Origin: Umezawaea sp049997955
Lineage (GTDB): Bacteria; Actinomycetota; Actinomycetes; Mycobacteriales; Pseudonocardiaceae
NCBI GenBank assembly: GCA_049997955.1
Contig: JAEBDY010000009.1
Span: forward strand, 248,001-312,000
Length of the DNA stretch: 64,000 bases
Direction of reading: 5' to 3'
Each line of letters opens with the position of its first letter. Positions within the stretch are counted from its first letter, which is position 1. The notes under the pieces were generated by a model. It worked only from the letters and a program-made list of their open reading frames with translations. It was not told the DNA's origin and ran no database searches. Of this stretch, positions 1 through 7,836 are shown piece by piece. Position numbers and translations under genes: made by a program.

Positions 1-516
1 GTCCTGGCCACCACGTCGGGGGACTCCCCGCAGTCCGCACCGCCCGTCACCTCGGAACCACTGCCCACGACGGTCGTGGTGGACGGCGAGAACTTCACCC
101 CGCGCGGCACGGCCCGCGACGCGGACTGCGCCGCGCACTCCTTCGGCGACATCAGCGCCTGGCTGGCAACACACCCGTGCACAGCCCTCCACCGCGCCCA
201 GTACGAGACGAAGGCAGGCGACCGCCGCATTGGGGTCGCGGTAGCCGAGGTGACCCTCCCCACCGCGCCCAGCGCGCAGGAACTGCACGGCGTGGTCGCC
301 ACACCGGGCTCGGGCGGCGTCACGACCATGCTCAAGGACGGCAAGTCCTGGCAGAACGGCCCGAAGTCGTTCGACAGCTCAGCCTTCGCCAGCACGGTGA
401 GGGGAACACGGGTGCTGTTGGCACAAGCGGTGTGGACGGACGGCACCTCCACCGCAACAGACCCGGAACTGGTAACAGCGGCAGAACGCGCACTACGCCT
501 GCCCGCAGGCCAGTAA
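1..516 (+). CDS. Membrane-anchored or secreted hypothetical protein, 5' end missing
   Basis: The reading frame is open from the first base of the window to a TAA stop at 514-516, so the true start lies upstream. The visible part begins with a hydrophobic scrap (VLATT) and a Ser/Pro/Thr-rich linker, then a soluble domain of about 140 residues with two cysteines (near DADC and HPCT), which suggests an anchored extracytoplasmic domain that could carry a disulfide. I recognise no catalytic motif or named family. The layout resembles the C-terminal sensor part of actinobacterial membrane proteins such as kinase extracellular domains, but that is inference. A large hairpin at 692-752 follows. Confidence 0.6.
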   Translation, partial: VLATTSGDSPQSAPPVTSEPLPTTVVVDGENFTPRGTARDADCAAHSFGDISAWLATHPCTALHRAQYETKAGDRRIGVAVAEVTLPTAPSAQELHGVVATPGSGGVTTMLKDGKSWQNGPKSFDSSAFASTVRGTRVLLAQAVWTDGTSTATDPELVTAAERALRLPAGQ

Positions 517-834
517 CCCCCCTGCCGACACAGGCCTGCACGCCTGGGTTGGTCGAGCGCGCGGTGCGTTAGGCGCGGACACAAGCCGACCACCACCCAG
601 CGGAAGCACACCAGCAACCAACAACGGCCCCAGCGGGAGCACGCACCCCAGGAGCCCCCAGACCCTCCCTGCCCCCGATCCCCAGCGCCCTCACGTCCGT
701 CCGCTACGGGTCAAGGCATCTTTCCCGCCTTGACGCGGCGCGGACGGACGTGGAGACAATCGCGACTCGGGGGCACCCCAAGCCCCCCACGCTGGAACAA
801 GAAGACACCCAAGATCCACCGCAGAACCAGCACC
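517..834. other. Intergenic region between convergent genes
   Basis: No credible gene is seen here. The stretch from about 590 to 690 is C-rich on the plus strand and reads as low-complexity spacer. The only clear structure is the nested inverted repeat at 692-752, listed separately. Confidence 0.6.
692..752. terminator. Large nested hairpin, bidirectional terminator candidate
   Basis: An exact 13-bp outer stem (692-704 with 740-752, CACGTCCGTCCGC and its complement) encloses a 5-by-5 internal loop and an exact 8-bp inner stem (710-717 with 727-734, GTCAAGGC). It lies between convergent genes, so it probably terminates both. It has no T-run on either side, so intrinsic termination is not proved; an RNA-stabilising or protein-binding element is possible. 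Confidence 0.55.
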
Positions 835-1221
835 TCACCGCAGGTGGGGATTCGAGTCCACCTTCACCAGTCCGGTGGCGATCAGCCCGAACACCGCGTG
901 CAGCACCAGCACCACCCCGGCGATCGCCCCGAGCCTCTCCGACCCGGCCACCCCGTGCACCGCCCCGCTCGCGAAGAGCCACCCCGCCACCGCCACCAGG
1001 AACCAGCCGACCACCATCGGCCGCGGGACCAGGGCGAGGGCCAGCAGCGCTTCGTTGCTCGCCCTCCACAGGGTGTGCAGCACGACCGGCAGCACCAGCA
1101 CGGCGGGCACGTAGACCACCACGGCGGGCAGTGGCGGCGCGTTCCGGAACGTCGTGGCGATCACGAAGGCGCACCACAGGACCGCCGCGGCAGCGGTGAT
1201 CACCACGGCTCTGGTCACCAC
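835..1221 (-). CDS. Small four-helix integral membrane protein
   Basis: A 128-residue protein starting at GTG, made almost wholly of four hydrophobic segments (about residues 4-24, 32-50, 64-86 and 92-115) joined by short basic loops. No family-specific motif is visible. It lies just downstream of the TetR/flavin-oxidoreductase pair on the same strand, 48 bases after the oxidoreductase stop, and may be cotranscribed with it. The function is unknown. No strong ribosome-binding site precedes the start, so the exact N-terminus is uncertain. Confidence 0.65.
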   Translation of the reverse strand: MVTRAVVITAAAAVLWCAFVIATTFRNAPPLPAVVVYVPAVLVLPVVLHTLWRASNEALLALALVPRPMVVGWFLVAVAGWLFASGAVHGVAGSERLGAIAGVVLVLHAVFGLIATGLVKVDSNPHLR

Positions 1222-1269
1222 CGCAGCTTAGATTCCCGGTTCGGCCCGCCGGGCGCGCGCACCGTTCCG

Positions 1270-2670
1270 TTACAGGCCGTAGGCCTCCAGGAGCCGCAGC
1301 CACACCTCGCTGATCGTCGGGTACGAGGGCACCGCGTGCCAGAGCCGGTCCACGGTCACCTCCCCCACGATCGCGATGGTGGCGGCGTGCACCATCTCGG
1401 CCACGTCCGGTCCGACGAAGGTGACCCCGACGAGCGTCCGCGTGCTCTCGTCGACGACCATCCGCGCTTTGCCCTTGTACCCGTCGGCGTGCAGCGAGGA
1501 CCCCGCGACGGCGATGTCGACGTCGACGACCCGCACGTCGAGCCCGGCTTCGCGGGCCTGGGCCGCGGTGCGGCCGACGAACCCGACCTCGGGGTCGGTG
1601 AAGACGACCTGCGGCACGGCCGCGTGGTCCGCGGTGGCGACGGCGGCCGTCCACGGCTCCGGGTCGCGCGCGTCGGTCAGGATGGCCGTGCCGACCGCTC
1701 GGGCGGCGTACTTGCCCTGGTGGGTGAGGGGGGCTCGACCGGTCACGTCGCCGCAGCCGTAGAGCCAGTCCACACCGGAGACCCGGCCGGTGTCGTCGAC
1801 CGGCAGCGCCTTGCCCGCTTCCAGGCCGAACGCCTCCAGCCCGAGGTCGCGGGTGGCGGGCTCGCGTCCGGTGGCGACGAGCAGGTGCTCACCCACGAGC
1901 GTGGTGCCGTCGGCCAGCACCAGTTCCACCCCGGCGTCCACCGCGGACACCGAGGACGTCTTCACGCCGGCGTGGATCTCCACCCCGTCCTCGCGCAGCC
2001 CGTCGGCGACGAACTCGCCGACGAAGTCCTCGAACTTCGCCAACGGCCGGTCCTGCGAGATCACCAGGGTGACGGTCGACCCGAGCCTGGCCCACGCCTG
2101 CGCCATCTCGACGCCGACGACCCCTCCGCCGAGCACGATCAAAGAGGCGGGCACCTCCTGCGCGGACGTGGCCTCGCGCGAACCCCAGTAGGGCACCCCG
2201 GACAACCCGGTCAGGGACGGCACGCGCGGCACGCTGCCGGTCGCGACGACCACGGCGCGGCGCGCGGTCAGCACCCGGCCGTCCACGGTGACCTCGCGCT
2301 CGCCGGTCACGACCCCTCGGCCGCGGACCGGCACGATGCCCGCGCCCTCTGCCCACTCGACCTGGCCCGAGTCGTCCCAGTGGGAGGTGAACCCGTCGCG
2401 GCGGGCCAGGACGGCCTTCGCGTCCAGCCGGTCCCCGACCGGCACCCCCGGCAGGCGCTTGGCGGCCGCGAGGGCGTGGCCGGGGCGCAGCAGCGCCTTG
2501 CTCGGCATGCACGCCCAGTAGGAGCACTCGCCGCCGAAGCGCTCGGCCTCCACCAGCGCGGTCCGCAGGCCACCGGCCGCGGTGCGCCCCGCGGCGTTCT
2601 CGCCCACCGGGCCGCCGCCGATCACGATCACGTCGAACTCGTCGCTCGTCACCGGACCAGCCCACACCAC
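1270..2670 (-). CDS. FAD-dependent pyridine nucleotide-disulfide oxidoreductase (class I)
   Basis: A flavoprotein of the dihydrolipoamide dehydrogenase/mercuric reductase superfamily. The N-terminal FAD-binding motif reads IVIGGGPVGENAA. The redox-active disulfide motif is GGECSYWACMPSK, with the CxxxxC pair spaced as in class I enzymes. A second Rossmann motif for NAD(P)H, LIVLGGGVVGVEMAQ, follows near residue 170. The C-terminal interface ends in HAVPSYPTISE, matching the family His-Pro-Thr-Ser-Glu segment. With no E2 or mercury genes nearby, it is probably a disulfide or quinone reductase rather than a pyruvate-complex E3. The start is uncertain: GTG at 2670, or GTG at 2652, which gives VTSDEFDV. 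The TetR gene lies 18 bases upstream on the same strand, so the pair is probably an operon under TetR control. Confidence 0.87.
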   Translation of the reverse strand: MVWAGPVTSDEFDVIVIGGGPVGENAAGRTAAGGLRTALVEAERFGGECSYWACMPSKALLRPGHALAAAKRLPGVPVGDRLDAKAVLARRDGFTSHWDDSGQVEWAEGAGIVPVRGRGVVTGEREVTVDGRVLTARRAVVVATGSVPRVPSLTGLSGVPYWGSREATSAQEVPASLIVLGGGVVGVEMAQAWARLGSTVTLVISQDRPLAKFEDFVGEFVADGLREDGVEIHAGVKTSSVSAVDAGVELVLADGTTLVGEHLLVATGREPATRDLGLEAFGLEAGKALPVDDTGRVSGVDWLYGCGDVTGRAPLTHQGKYAARAVGTAILTDARDPEPWTAAVATADHAAVPQVVFTDPEVGFVGRTAAQAREAGLDVRVVDVDIAVAGSSLHADGYKGKARMVVDESTRTLVGVTFVGPDVAEMVHAATIAIVGEVTVDRLWHAVPSYPTISEVWLRLLEAYGL

Positions 2671-2688
2671 CCCGTCTGCCGGGGCAAG

Positions 2689-3333
2689 TCAGCTCGGGTC
2701 GAGAACCTCGGCGAGCATCGTGGAGATCACCTCGTCCGCCTTGCGCAGCACGTGGAACCGGTCGTCCCCGGAGAGCTGCGAGGCCAGGGTGAACAGGCTG
2801 TCCGCGGTCTGGGCGGCCATCCGGAACGTCAGCCGGACCGGTCCCTCGCCCGGCGCGCCGAACCTCGCCACGAACAGGTCGGCCAGCCGTTCGGCCATCA
2901 GCTCGTACTGGTCGACGCTCGAGTCGAGGCGGTGCCCGTCGAGCAGGTCGCTGAACCGGATCCGGCCGAAGCCCGGCACGTCGACCAGCATCCGCATGTA
3001 CACGCTGACGACCTGGCCCATGGCCTCGCGCCAGTCCTCGGACAGGGTGCCGCCCTCGAACAGGACGTCGACCTCCGCCAGGTACTGCTCCATCCCGCGC
3101 AGCGCGAGCGCGTGCACGACGGACCGCTTGTCCGGGAAGTACTGGTAGAACGACCCGATCGGCACTCCCGCCAGCTCGACGATCCGGGCCGTGGTGATGT
3201 CGTCGTAGTCCTGCTCGTTGAGCAGCGTCGAGCAGGCGTCCAGTATCGCGGTGACGGTGGCCGCGCCTCGCTGCTGGACGGGCTGCCGACGCATGACTCT
3301 GGCGAGTCGTCCTCTGGCGGGATTGTCAGACAC
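2689..3333 (-). CDS. TetR/AcrR-family transcriptional regulator
   Basis: A 214-residue protein with an N-terminal helix-turn-helix of TetR type (about residues 25-70: ILDACSTLL, then ITTARIVELAGVPIGSFYQYFPDK) and a helical C-terminal ligand domain. I chose GTG at 3333 because AAGGA stands 7 bases upstream and the HTH begins at the usual distance; longer versions reaching 3450 have no such support. It is the first gene of a probable operon with the flavin oxidoreductase. The YQYFPDK recognition helix is typical. Its ligand is unknown, but a redox or xenobiotic role fits the neighbour. Confidence 0.87.
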   Translation of the reverse strand: MSDNPARGRLARVMRRQPVQQRGAATVTAILDACSTLLNEQDYDDITTARIVELAGVPIGSFYQYFPDKRSVVHALALRGMEQYLAEVDVLFEGGTLSEDWREAMGQVVSVYMRMLVDVPGFGRIRFSDLLDGHRLDSSVDQYELMAERLADLFVARFGAPGEGPVRLTFRMAAQTADSLFTLASQLSGDDRFHVLRKADEVISTMLAEVLDPS

Positions 3334-3584
3334 GTGTGCATCCTTAAGTGTCGCGGACCCGCAAGACCAACACGAGTTACTTCGGACTTGGTTCGGGTCG
3401 CCGCATTTCCACCTGGTCGTCAGGAGATTAACTCGTGCGAGGCCGACCATGAGCCATTATCGCATTAGTCGGAGCGTCCGCACCCGTCGCCACCTGCACA
3501 TGCGTGATCCAAATCGATAGAAATCGACCCGTATCCTCACCGGACATCGCTCGTTTGACCCCCGCTTTACAGGGGTTCGACAAT

Positions 3585-3612
3585 TAGGCGTCGATCACCC
3601 AATCGATGCCTA
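3585..3612. promoter_or_regulatory. Near-perfect 11-bp inverted repeat
   Basis: Arms at 3585-3595 (TAGGCGTCGAT) and 3602-3612 match except for one G-U type position, with a 6-base loop. It lies about 250 bases upstream of the TetR start. It could be an operator or a 5' leader hairpin; the sequence alone does not decide. Confidence 0.35.
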
Positions 3613-3678
3613 TCGGAGTCACGATCGAAACCGGGCACGAGGGCCAAGACTTTTCGAAACGCGCTCGTCTCGCTCGAA

Positions 3679-3698
3679 CGGGTGAAAGTAGTCACCCG
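3679..3698 (-). terminator. Hairpin downstream of a membrane-protein gene
   Basis: An exact 7-bp stem (CGGGTGA, 3679-3685 with 3692-3698) has a 6-base loop and begins 25 bases past the stop of the minus-strand membrane protein. An A-run follows on the plus side, so the T-run lies on the wrong side for minus-strand termination. Support is moderate. Confidence 0.4.
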
Positions 3699-3723
3699 AA
3701 AAGCAGACTGTGAGTGTGTCTCC

Positions 3724-4443
3724 TCAAGCAGGGGAATCGGCGTCCACGCGCGCGCCGCTGTCGACCCGCTGCCGCGGGATGCGCGCCCCGGTCGGGTCGG
3801 GGCGGGGCGGCCGGGTCACGTACGGGCGTACCAGACCCGCGATGAGCAGGCCCGGAGCGATCAGCGGCACCACCGCGGCCAGCGTCACGGCCGTCGCGCT
3901 CGCGTGCAGGACCCCGCGCGGGAGCAGCGCGATCCGGTCGACCACGAACGCCCTGCGTCCCAACAAGGACAGCGCGGCGAACACCGCGATCACCACGGCG
4001 AGCGTGAGCAGCGCCCGGTGCACCGCGGCCGCGTAGCCGATCGCCTCCGCCGCCACCAGCACGGCCAGCCACCCCGTGGGCGCCGCCAGCCGCCCCCGTT
4101 CCGTGGTCACGGCCCACAGCAGCCCGGCGACGACCGCCAGCCCGGCCAGCACGCCCCGCCGCTCCCGGACCCACCCGCCCACCGCGTCGAGCCACCCGAC
4201 CGGGATCCCGGCCCAGTCGACCGGGGCGCGGAGCACGGCGAGCGGCGAGGTGGGCGTGCCACCGACCTGGCCGAGGATCCAGGCGAACGTCCACGCCGAC
4301 ACCAGGACGGCGACCGCCACCTGCCACCGCGGGCCCGTCACCACGCACCGGCACAGCCGCGCGAACTCCCGACGCTGATCCCTCACCCACCCCAGGGTGC
4401 CGGGAACCCGCGGCGAGCAGTACCCATTCACCCCGCTGCCCAA
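3724..4443 (-). CDS. Multi-pass membrane protein of unknown function
   Basis: A 239-residue protein with about five hydrophobic segments (roughly residues 40-60, 95-112, 122-150, 157-175 and 185-205) and a proline- and arginine-rich cytoplasmic tail (RPPRPDPTG). I recognise no conserved motif. It lies 28 bases downstream of the PucR regulator on the same strand and may be read through from it. The first 30 residues carry several possible starts (GTG at FARLCRCVV), so the N-terminus is uncertain. Confidence 0.6.
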   Translation of the reverse strand: MGSGVNGYCSPRVPGTLGWVRDQRREFARLCRCVVTGPRWQVAVAVLVSAWTFAWILGQVGGTPTSPLAVLRAPVDWAGIPVGWLDAVGGWVRERRGVLAGLAVVAGLLWAVTTERGRLAAPTGWLAVLVAAEAIGYAAAVHRALLTLAVVIAVFAALSLLGRRAFVVDRIALLPRGVLHASATAVTLAAVVPLIAPGLLIAGLVRPYVTRPPRPDPTGARIPRQRVDSGARVDADSPA

Positions 4444-4471
4444 GCGGTACCGCCCTTCAGGGGGAGTCCGG

Positions 4472-5626
4472 TCACACGGCGTGCGGTGCCCGGCCGGTTC
4501 CCAGCACCCGTCGCGCCACCAGCGCCGCGCCGATGTGCTGGAGGTCCGCCGGCCGGGACGGGTCGAGGCCGGTCAGCGCGACCACCCGCCGCAGCCGGTA
4601 GTCGACGGTGTTCGGGTGCAGGTGCAGGCGGGCCGCGGTGCGGCGGCGGTTGAGGTCCTCCGCGAGGTACAGCTCCAGCGTCGGCAGCAGGTCGGGGTTG
4701 TCGGCGAGCGGGTCCAGCAGGGCGGCCAGCGCGGTGGTGGCCGGGGTGACCTGTCCGAGCTGGTACTCGAGGAGCACGTCCTCCAGGCGGTAGGCGCCGG
4801 GAGGGCGGCCGAGCCGGAGCACGAGGTCCAGCACGTCCCTGGTCCGCCGGTGCGCCGACGGCAGCTCGGCGGTCTCGGCGACGGCGTGGGCAGCGGTGAC
4901 GGCGACTCCCGCGACGGCCCCCAGGCGTTCCACCAGCACCGGCACCTGGTGGTCGGCGGGCAGCAGCACGACCCCGCCGTGCACGTCGAGCAGGTGCAGG
5001 GCCGCGTGCAGTTCGTCCTGCACCCGCCGCAGCGCGCGGCGAGCGGAGATGGCCGCGTCCGCGCCCTCCTCGGGGCGGAGCCCGAACGACAGGACGACCA
5101 CCGCGTGCCGGTCCGGCACGCGGTCGGCGACCGGTTCCCCCGCGAGCAGCGCCGAGACCAGGGCGTGGCGGGCGTCGCGCTCGTGGCCGAAGATCGTCTG
5201 GCGCTCCTCGGCGTAGGCGGTCGCGACGACCGACAGGGCGGTCTGCTGGAACCGGAGCACGAGGTCCGTGGCGAGCAGGACGTCGGCCAGGTCGTCGGGT
5301 CCCGCGTCGTCGAGCAGGGCGTGCCACAGGGCGCGGACGCCGAGGCTGTACGCGGTGAGCACCGCGCCGAGCGGCACGCCCTCGGCGGCCCGGCGGGCGG
5401 CCGACACGGCGAGGTCGCCCAGGTCGGCCTCGGTGGGCGGCACACCGGTGCGCAGCATCCGCTCCACGATCCGCAGGTTGGTCGCGGTGATGCGGGTGAT
5501 GTCGCCGTCGAGCTCCTCGCGCGGCAGCGCCTGGTAGAGCGGGATCTCCGCGACGAACCTGGCCACCAGGTCGCGGGCGATGGACCGGCCGCGCACCAGT
5601 TGTTCGTGCAGCGGACGCCCGTTCAC
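4472..5626 (-). CDS. PucR/CdaR-type transcriptional regulator
   Basis: A regulator with an N-terminal RsbRD-like helical domain (VRGRSIARDLVARFVAEIP), a central degenerate GGDEF-like region, and a C-terminal PucR-type helix-turn-helix (YLAEDLNRRRTAARLHLHPNTVDYR). Family members regulate purine, nitrogen or secondary metabolism. The frame stays open to GTG 5734, but I place the start at GTG 5626 because the recognised domain begins there and an 18-bp palindrome (5633-5650) lies just upstream. A start at 5734 would leave only 13 bases for two divergent promoters. It is divergent from the esterase gene, its likely target. No strong ribosome-binding site is seen at any candidate start. Confidence 0.8.
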   Translation of the reverse strand: MNGRPLHEQLVRGRSIARDLVARFVAEIPLYQALPREELDGDITRITATNLRIVERMLRTGVPPTEADLGDLAVSAARRAAEGVPLGAVLTAYSLGVRALWHALLDDAGPDDLADVLLATDLVLRFQQTALSVVATAYAEERQTIFGHERDARHALVSALLAGEPVADRVPDRHAVVVLSFGLRPEEGADAAISARRALRRVQDELHAALHLLDVHGGVVLLPADHQVPVLVERLGAVAGVAVTAAHAVAETAELPSAHRRTRDVLDLVLRLGRPPGAYRLEDVLLEYQLGQVTPATTALAALLDPLADNPDLLPTLELYLAEDLNRRRTAARLHLHPNTVDYRLRRVVALTGLDPSRPADLQHIGAALVARRVLGTGRAPHAV

Positions 5627-5632
5627 GGTGAG

Positions 5633-5650
5633 CTTGTGACCTGTCACAAG
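5633..5650. promoter_or_regulatory. Perfect 18-bp palindrome, operator candidate
   Basis: CTTGTGAC-CT-GTCACAAG has exact 8-bp arms. It lies between the PucR regulator and the divergent SGNH esterase gene, 7 bases before the preferred PucR start and 98 bases before the esterase start. Its place fits an autoregulatory site; the binding protein is inferred. Confidence 0.55.
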
Positions 5651-5747
5651 TACCCCAATCGGGTTTTGCGTGAACTCCCAGGCGCGGCGGGTCGCTGTTG
5701 CCCACATCATGTCATCCAGGCCAGTTGGTGACACTCAGGAGACGAAC

Positions 5748-6608
5748 ATGCGCAGGCTGCTACCGGTGCTGTTGGCGGCGTTGTCGATCACAGCCACGAC
5801 CGGCACGGCGTCCGCCGCGCCGAGCTTCACCGAGTACGTCGCCCTCGGCGACTCGGCGGCGGCCGGACCGCTGATCCCGGACCAGGACGTGCTGGACCTC
5901 GGCTGCCTGCGGTCGACGCGGAACTGGCCGAGCGTGCTGGCCGAGTCCCTCGGCGTGGAGGAGTTCCGCGACGTGACGTGCTCGGCGGCCGTCGCGGACG
6001 ACTTCGAGGGCAGCCAGACGACGTTCCTCGGGGCGGTCCCACCGCAGTTCGACGCGCTCACGCCGACGACGGACCTGGTGTCGCTGACCATCGGCGGCAA
6101 CGACATCGGCCTCGTCGGCGCGGCGCTCGGGTGCGTCAACCTGCTGCCCGAGCCCATCGGCGTCTCGTGCGAGGCCCGGCTGACCGCGGGCGGCGTCGAC
6201 CGGCTCGCGGCGAAGATCGACGCGTTCGGGCCGGAGTTCGCCGCGGTGCTGGACGGGATCCACGCGCGGTCGCCGCGGGCGAAGATCGTCGTCGTCGGGT
6301 ACGGCACGTACATCCGGCCCGGCGGGTGCTACCCGGCGCAGCCGCTGTGGGGCCGCGACTCCGACTACCTCCAGGCGAGCATCGACCGGCTCAACTCGGT
6401 GTTCGCCGCCGAGGCACGGGAGCACGGGGCCGCGTTCCTCGACATCGCGCCGCCCAGCGTCGGGCACGACGTGTGCGCGCCGGTCTCCGAGCGCTGGTTC
6501 GAGGGCCTGGTGCCGACGACGGTCGCCGCTCCCCTGCACCCGAACCAGCGCGGCATGGCGGGCATCGGGTCCTACCTGGCGGGCGCCTTGGCCGACAGCG
6601 CCTCGTAG
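5748..6608 (+). CDS. Secreted SGNH/GDSL-family esterase or lipase
   Basis: A 286-residue exported hydrolase. The first 24 residues form a signal peptide (basic MRR, hydrophobic core, ASA-type cleavage site). The block I nucleophile is in VALGDSAAAG, block III is GGND in LTIGGNDIGL, and block V carries the catalytic His in PLHPNQRGM. The cysteines fit the disulfide-rich SGNH esterases of actinomycetes. ATG 5748 is chosen because AGGAGA stands 5 bases upstream and it begins the signal peptide exactly; upstream in-frame codons are shadow. It is divergent from the PucR gene and its 3' end overlaps the convergent dehydrogenase by 37 bases. It should release acyl chains from lipids or esters outside the cell. 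Confidence 0.88.
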   Translation: MRRLLPVLLAALSITATTGTASAAPSFTEYVALGDSAAAGPLIPDQDVLDLGCLRSTRNWPSVLAESLGVEEFRDVTCSAAVADDFEGSQTTFLGAVPPQFDALTPTTDLVSLTIGGNDIGLVGAALGCVNLLPEPIGVSCEARLTAGGVDRLAAKIDAFGPEFAAVLDGIHARSPRAKIVVVGYGTYIRPGGCYPAQPLWGRDSDYLQASIDRLNSVFAAEAREHGAAFLDIAPPSVGHDVCAPVSERWFEGLVPTTVAAPLHPNQRGMAGIGSYLAGALADSAS

Positions 6609-7465
6609 ACCTGGGAGACGCCGCTGTGGTCGTCGTCGCCGAACCCGAGTGCGCACATCGCCGAGTACAGCTGCTCGACGGTGGCCGTCACCGGTAGCGG
6701 CACGCCGATCTCCCGGCCTGCCTCGACGGCGAACACCAGGTCCTTCAACTGGTTCACCGCCCGGCCGCCGGGCGCGAAGTCGTGCGACAGCCACTTGTCC
6801 TTCTTGACCTCCAGCGCCCGGCTGCCCGCGAGCCCGCCCTGGAGGATCTCCACGACGACAGCGGGGTCGAGCCCGCCCTTGGCGGCCAGCGCGAGCGCCT
6901 CCGACACGGCGGTGAGCGTGGCCGCGACGACGATCTGGTTGCACGCCTTGGTCAGCTGGCCCGCGCCGAGCGGGCCGAGGTGGCGGACGGTCGTGCCGAG
7001 CACGGCGAAGTAGGGCCGCAGCCGCAGCACGTCGTCGGCGTGGCCGCCGACCATGATGCTCAGCGTCGCCGCGTCCGCTCCGACGTCGCCGCCGCTGACC
7101 GGCGCGTCGACCAGCCGGACCTCCGGCAGCCGTGCGCCGAGCGCGCGGATCGCCGACGGCGACACCGTGCCCATCACGACCAGCAGCGGGCGCTCGACGC
7201 CCGCCTTCCGCCAGCCCGCGAGCAGGCCGTCCTCGCCCGCCAGGACCTCGACGACGTCCGGGAGGTCCGGCAGGACCGTGAGCACGATCGGCAGCGCGGC
7301 CTCGGCGAGGGTCGCGGCGGCGACCGCCCCGGCGCTCCTGGCCTCGCCGTCGCGGCCGGGCGTGCGGTTCCAGACGGTCACCGGGAAGCCCGCGCGGGCG
7401 AGGTTGCGGGCCATCGGCAGGCCCATGGCTCCCATGCCCAGCACGGCGATCGGATCTTGGCGCAT
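6572..7465 (-). CDS. NAD(P)-dependent 3-hydroxyisobutyrate dehydrogenase-like enzyme
   Basis: A 297-residue beta-hydroxyacid dehydrogenase. It has the N-terminal dinucleotide motif VLGMGAMGLPMARNL, the substrate motif LVDAPVSGGDVGA near residue 115, the catalytic lysine in GAGQLTKACNQ near residue 165, and an all-helical C-terminal dimerisation domain. Substrates in the family include 3-hydroxyisobutyrate, tartronate semialdehyde and glyoxylate; the sequence does not settle which applies, and imine-reductase activity is also possible. The gene is convergent with the esterase, and the two coding 3' ends overlap by 37 bases. Confidence 0.85.
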   Translation of the reverse strand: MRQDPIAVLGMGAMGLPMARNLARAGFPVTVWNRTPGRDGEARSAGAVAAATLAEAALPIVLTVLPDLPDVVEVLAGEDGLLAGWRKAGVERPLLVVMGTVSPSAIRALGARLPEVRLVDAPVSGGDVGADAATLSIMVGGHADDVLRLRPYFAVLGTTVRHLGPLGAGQLTKACNQIVVAATLTAVSEALALAAKGGLDPAVVVEILQGGLAGSRALEVKKDKWLSHDFAPGGRAVNQLKDLVFAVEAGREIGVPLPVTATVEQLYSAMCALGFGDDDHSGVSQVYEALSAKAPAR

Positions 7466-7544
7466 CCAGGCATCCTGGCCCCGCGGCCGCGGGTCGGCAA
7501 CGGGTGCGGCGTCCCATCACGGGTGGTTCTTATGATGGGCGACC

Positions 7545-7724
7545 ATGAGCGTCGAGCGGCTGCGGTGGCACCCCGGTCACCTGGTGCTCCAGCTTTCGCA
7601 GCAGGCCAGGCGCATCAGGGCGGCGGTCGGCGAGGACGGCCCGCACGTGTCGGCGCCGGCGGAGCGCGTCCAGTCGGCCGAGTTGCCGCGGAAGGCCTGC
7701 GCGCATCACGAGGCACGGCACTGA
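7545..7724 (+). CDS. Possible small protein (59 residues)
   Basis: A short frame from ATG 7545 to TGA 7724 lies in the gap between the dehydrogenase start and the helicase leader. It would encode a basic, His- and Arg-rich protein with no motif I recognise. No clear ribosome-binding site precedes it and codon use is only partly typical, so it may not be translated. It is recorded because nothing else explains the gap. Confidence 0.25.
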   Translation: MSVERLRWHPGHLVLQLSQQARRIRAAVGEDGPHVSAPAERVQSAELPRKACAHHEARH

Positions 7725-7751
7725 AGGAGCGCCCTGGGGTGTAGATTAGAT

Positions 7752-7805
7752 GTTCTGCGCGCGCACTCTGGGGGCACGCAGAACAGTCAGGTCAAAAAAC
7801 CTGAC
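7752..7805 (+). promoter_or_regulatory. Two-hairpin leader of the HelD/HelR-like gene
   Basis: Two exact stem-loops lie in the 5' region. The first has 8-bp arms GTTCTGCG/CGCAGAAC (7752-7759 and 7777-7784, 17-base loop). The second has 7-bp arms GTCAGGT/ACCTGAC (7786-7792 and 7799-7805) with loop CAAAAA. They end 31 bases before the TTG start. A TAGATT hexamer at 7742-7747 could be the -10 box. Such a leader could act as an attenuator or the first repeat as an operator. The rifamycin-associated GGGGCTTGC element known from other helR genes was not found. Confidence 0.5.
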
Positions 7806-7836
7806 GACAAAAGACGGTATCGAGAAATGAGGCACG

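Larger units (their letters stand above)
3334..3723. other. Regulatory intergenic region upstream of the TetR gene
   Basis: This 390-base region has lower GC content than its flanks and no credible gene. It should hold the TetR-operon promoter on the minus strand. Visible structures are an 11-bp inverted repeat at 3585-3612, a weaker CCCC/GGGG hairpin near 3560-3577, and the terminator-like hairpin at 3679-3698. Confidence 0.5.

Noticed and set aside
730..3468. 912-residue plus-strand reading frame
   Set aside because: It runs antisense to the flavin oxidoreductase and TetR genes, which have clear family motifs. Long antisense frames are expected at this GC content.
7501..7836. Rifamycin-associated element before the HelD/HelR-like gene
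   Set aside because: No GGGGCTTGC-type inverted repeat was found; only unrelated hairpins are present.
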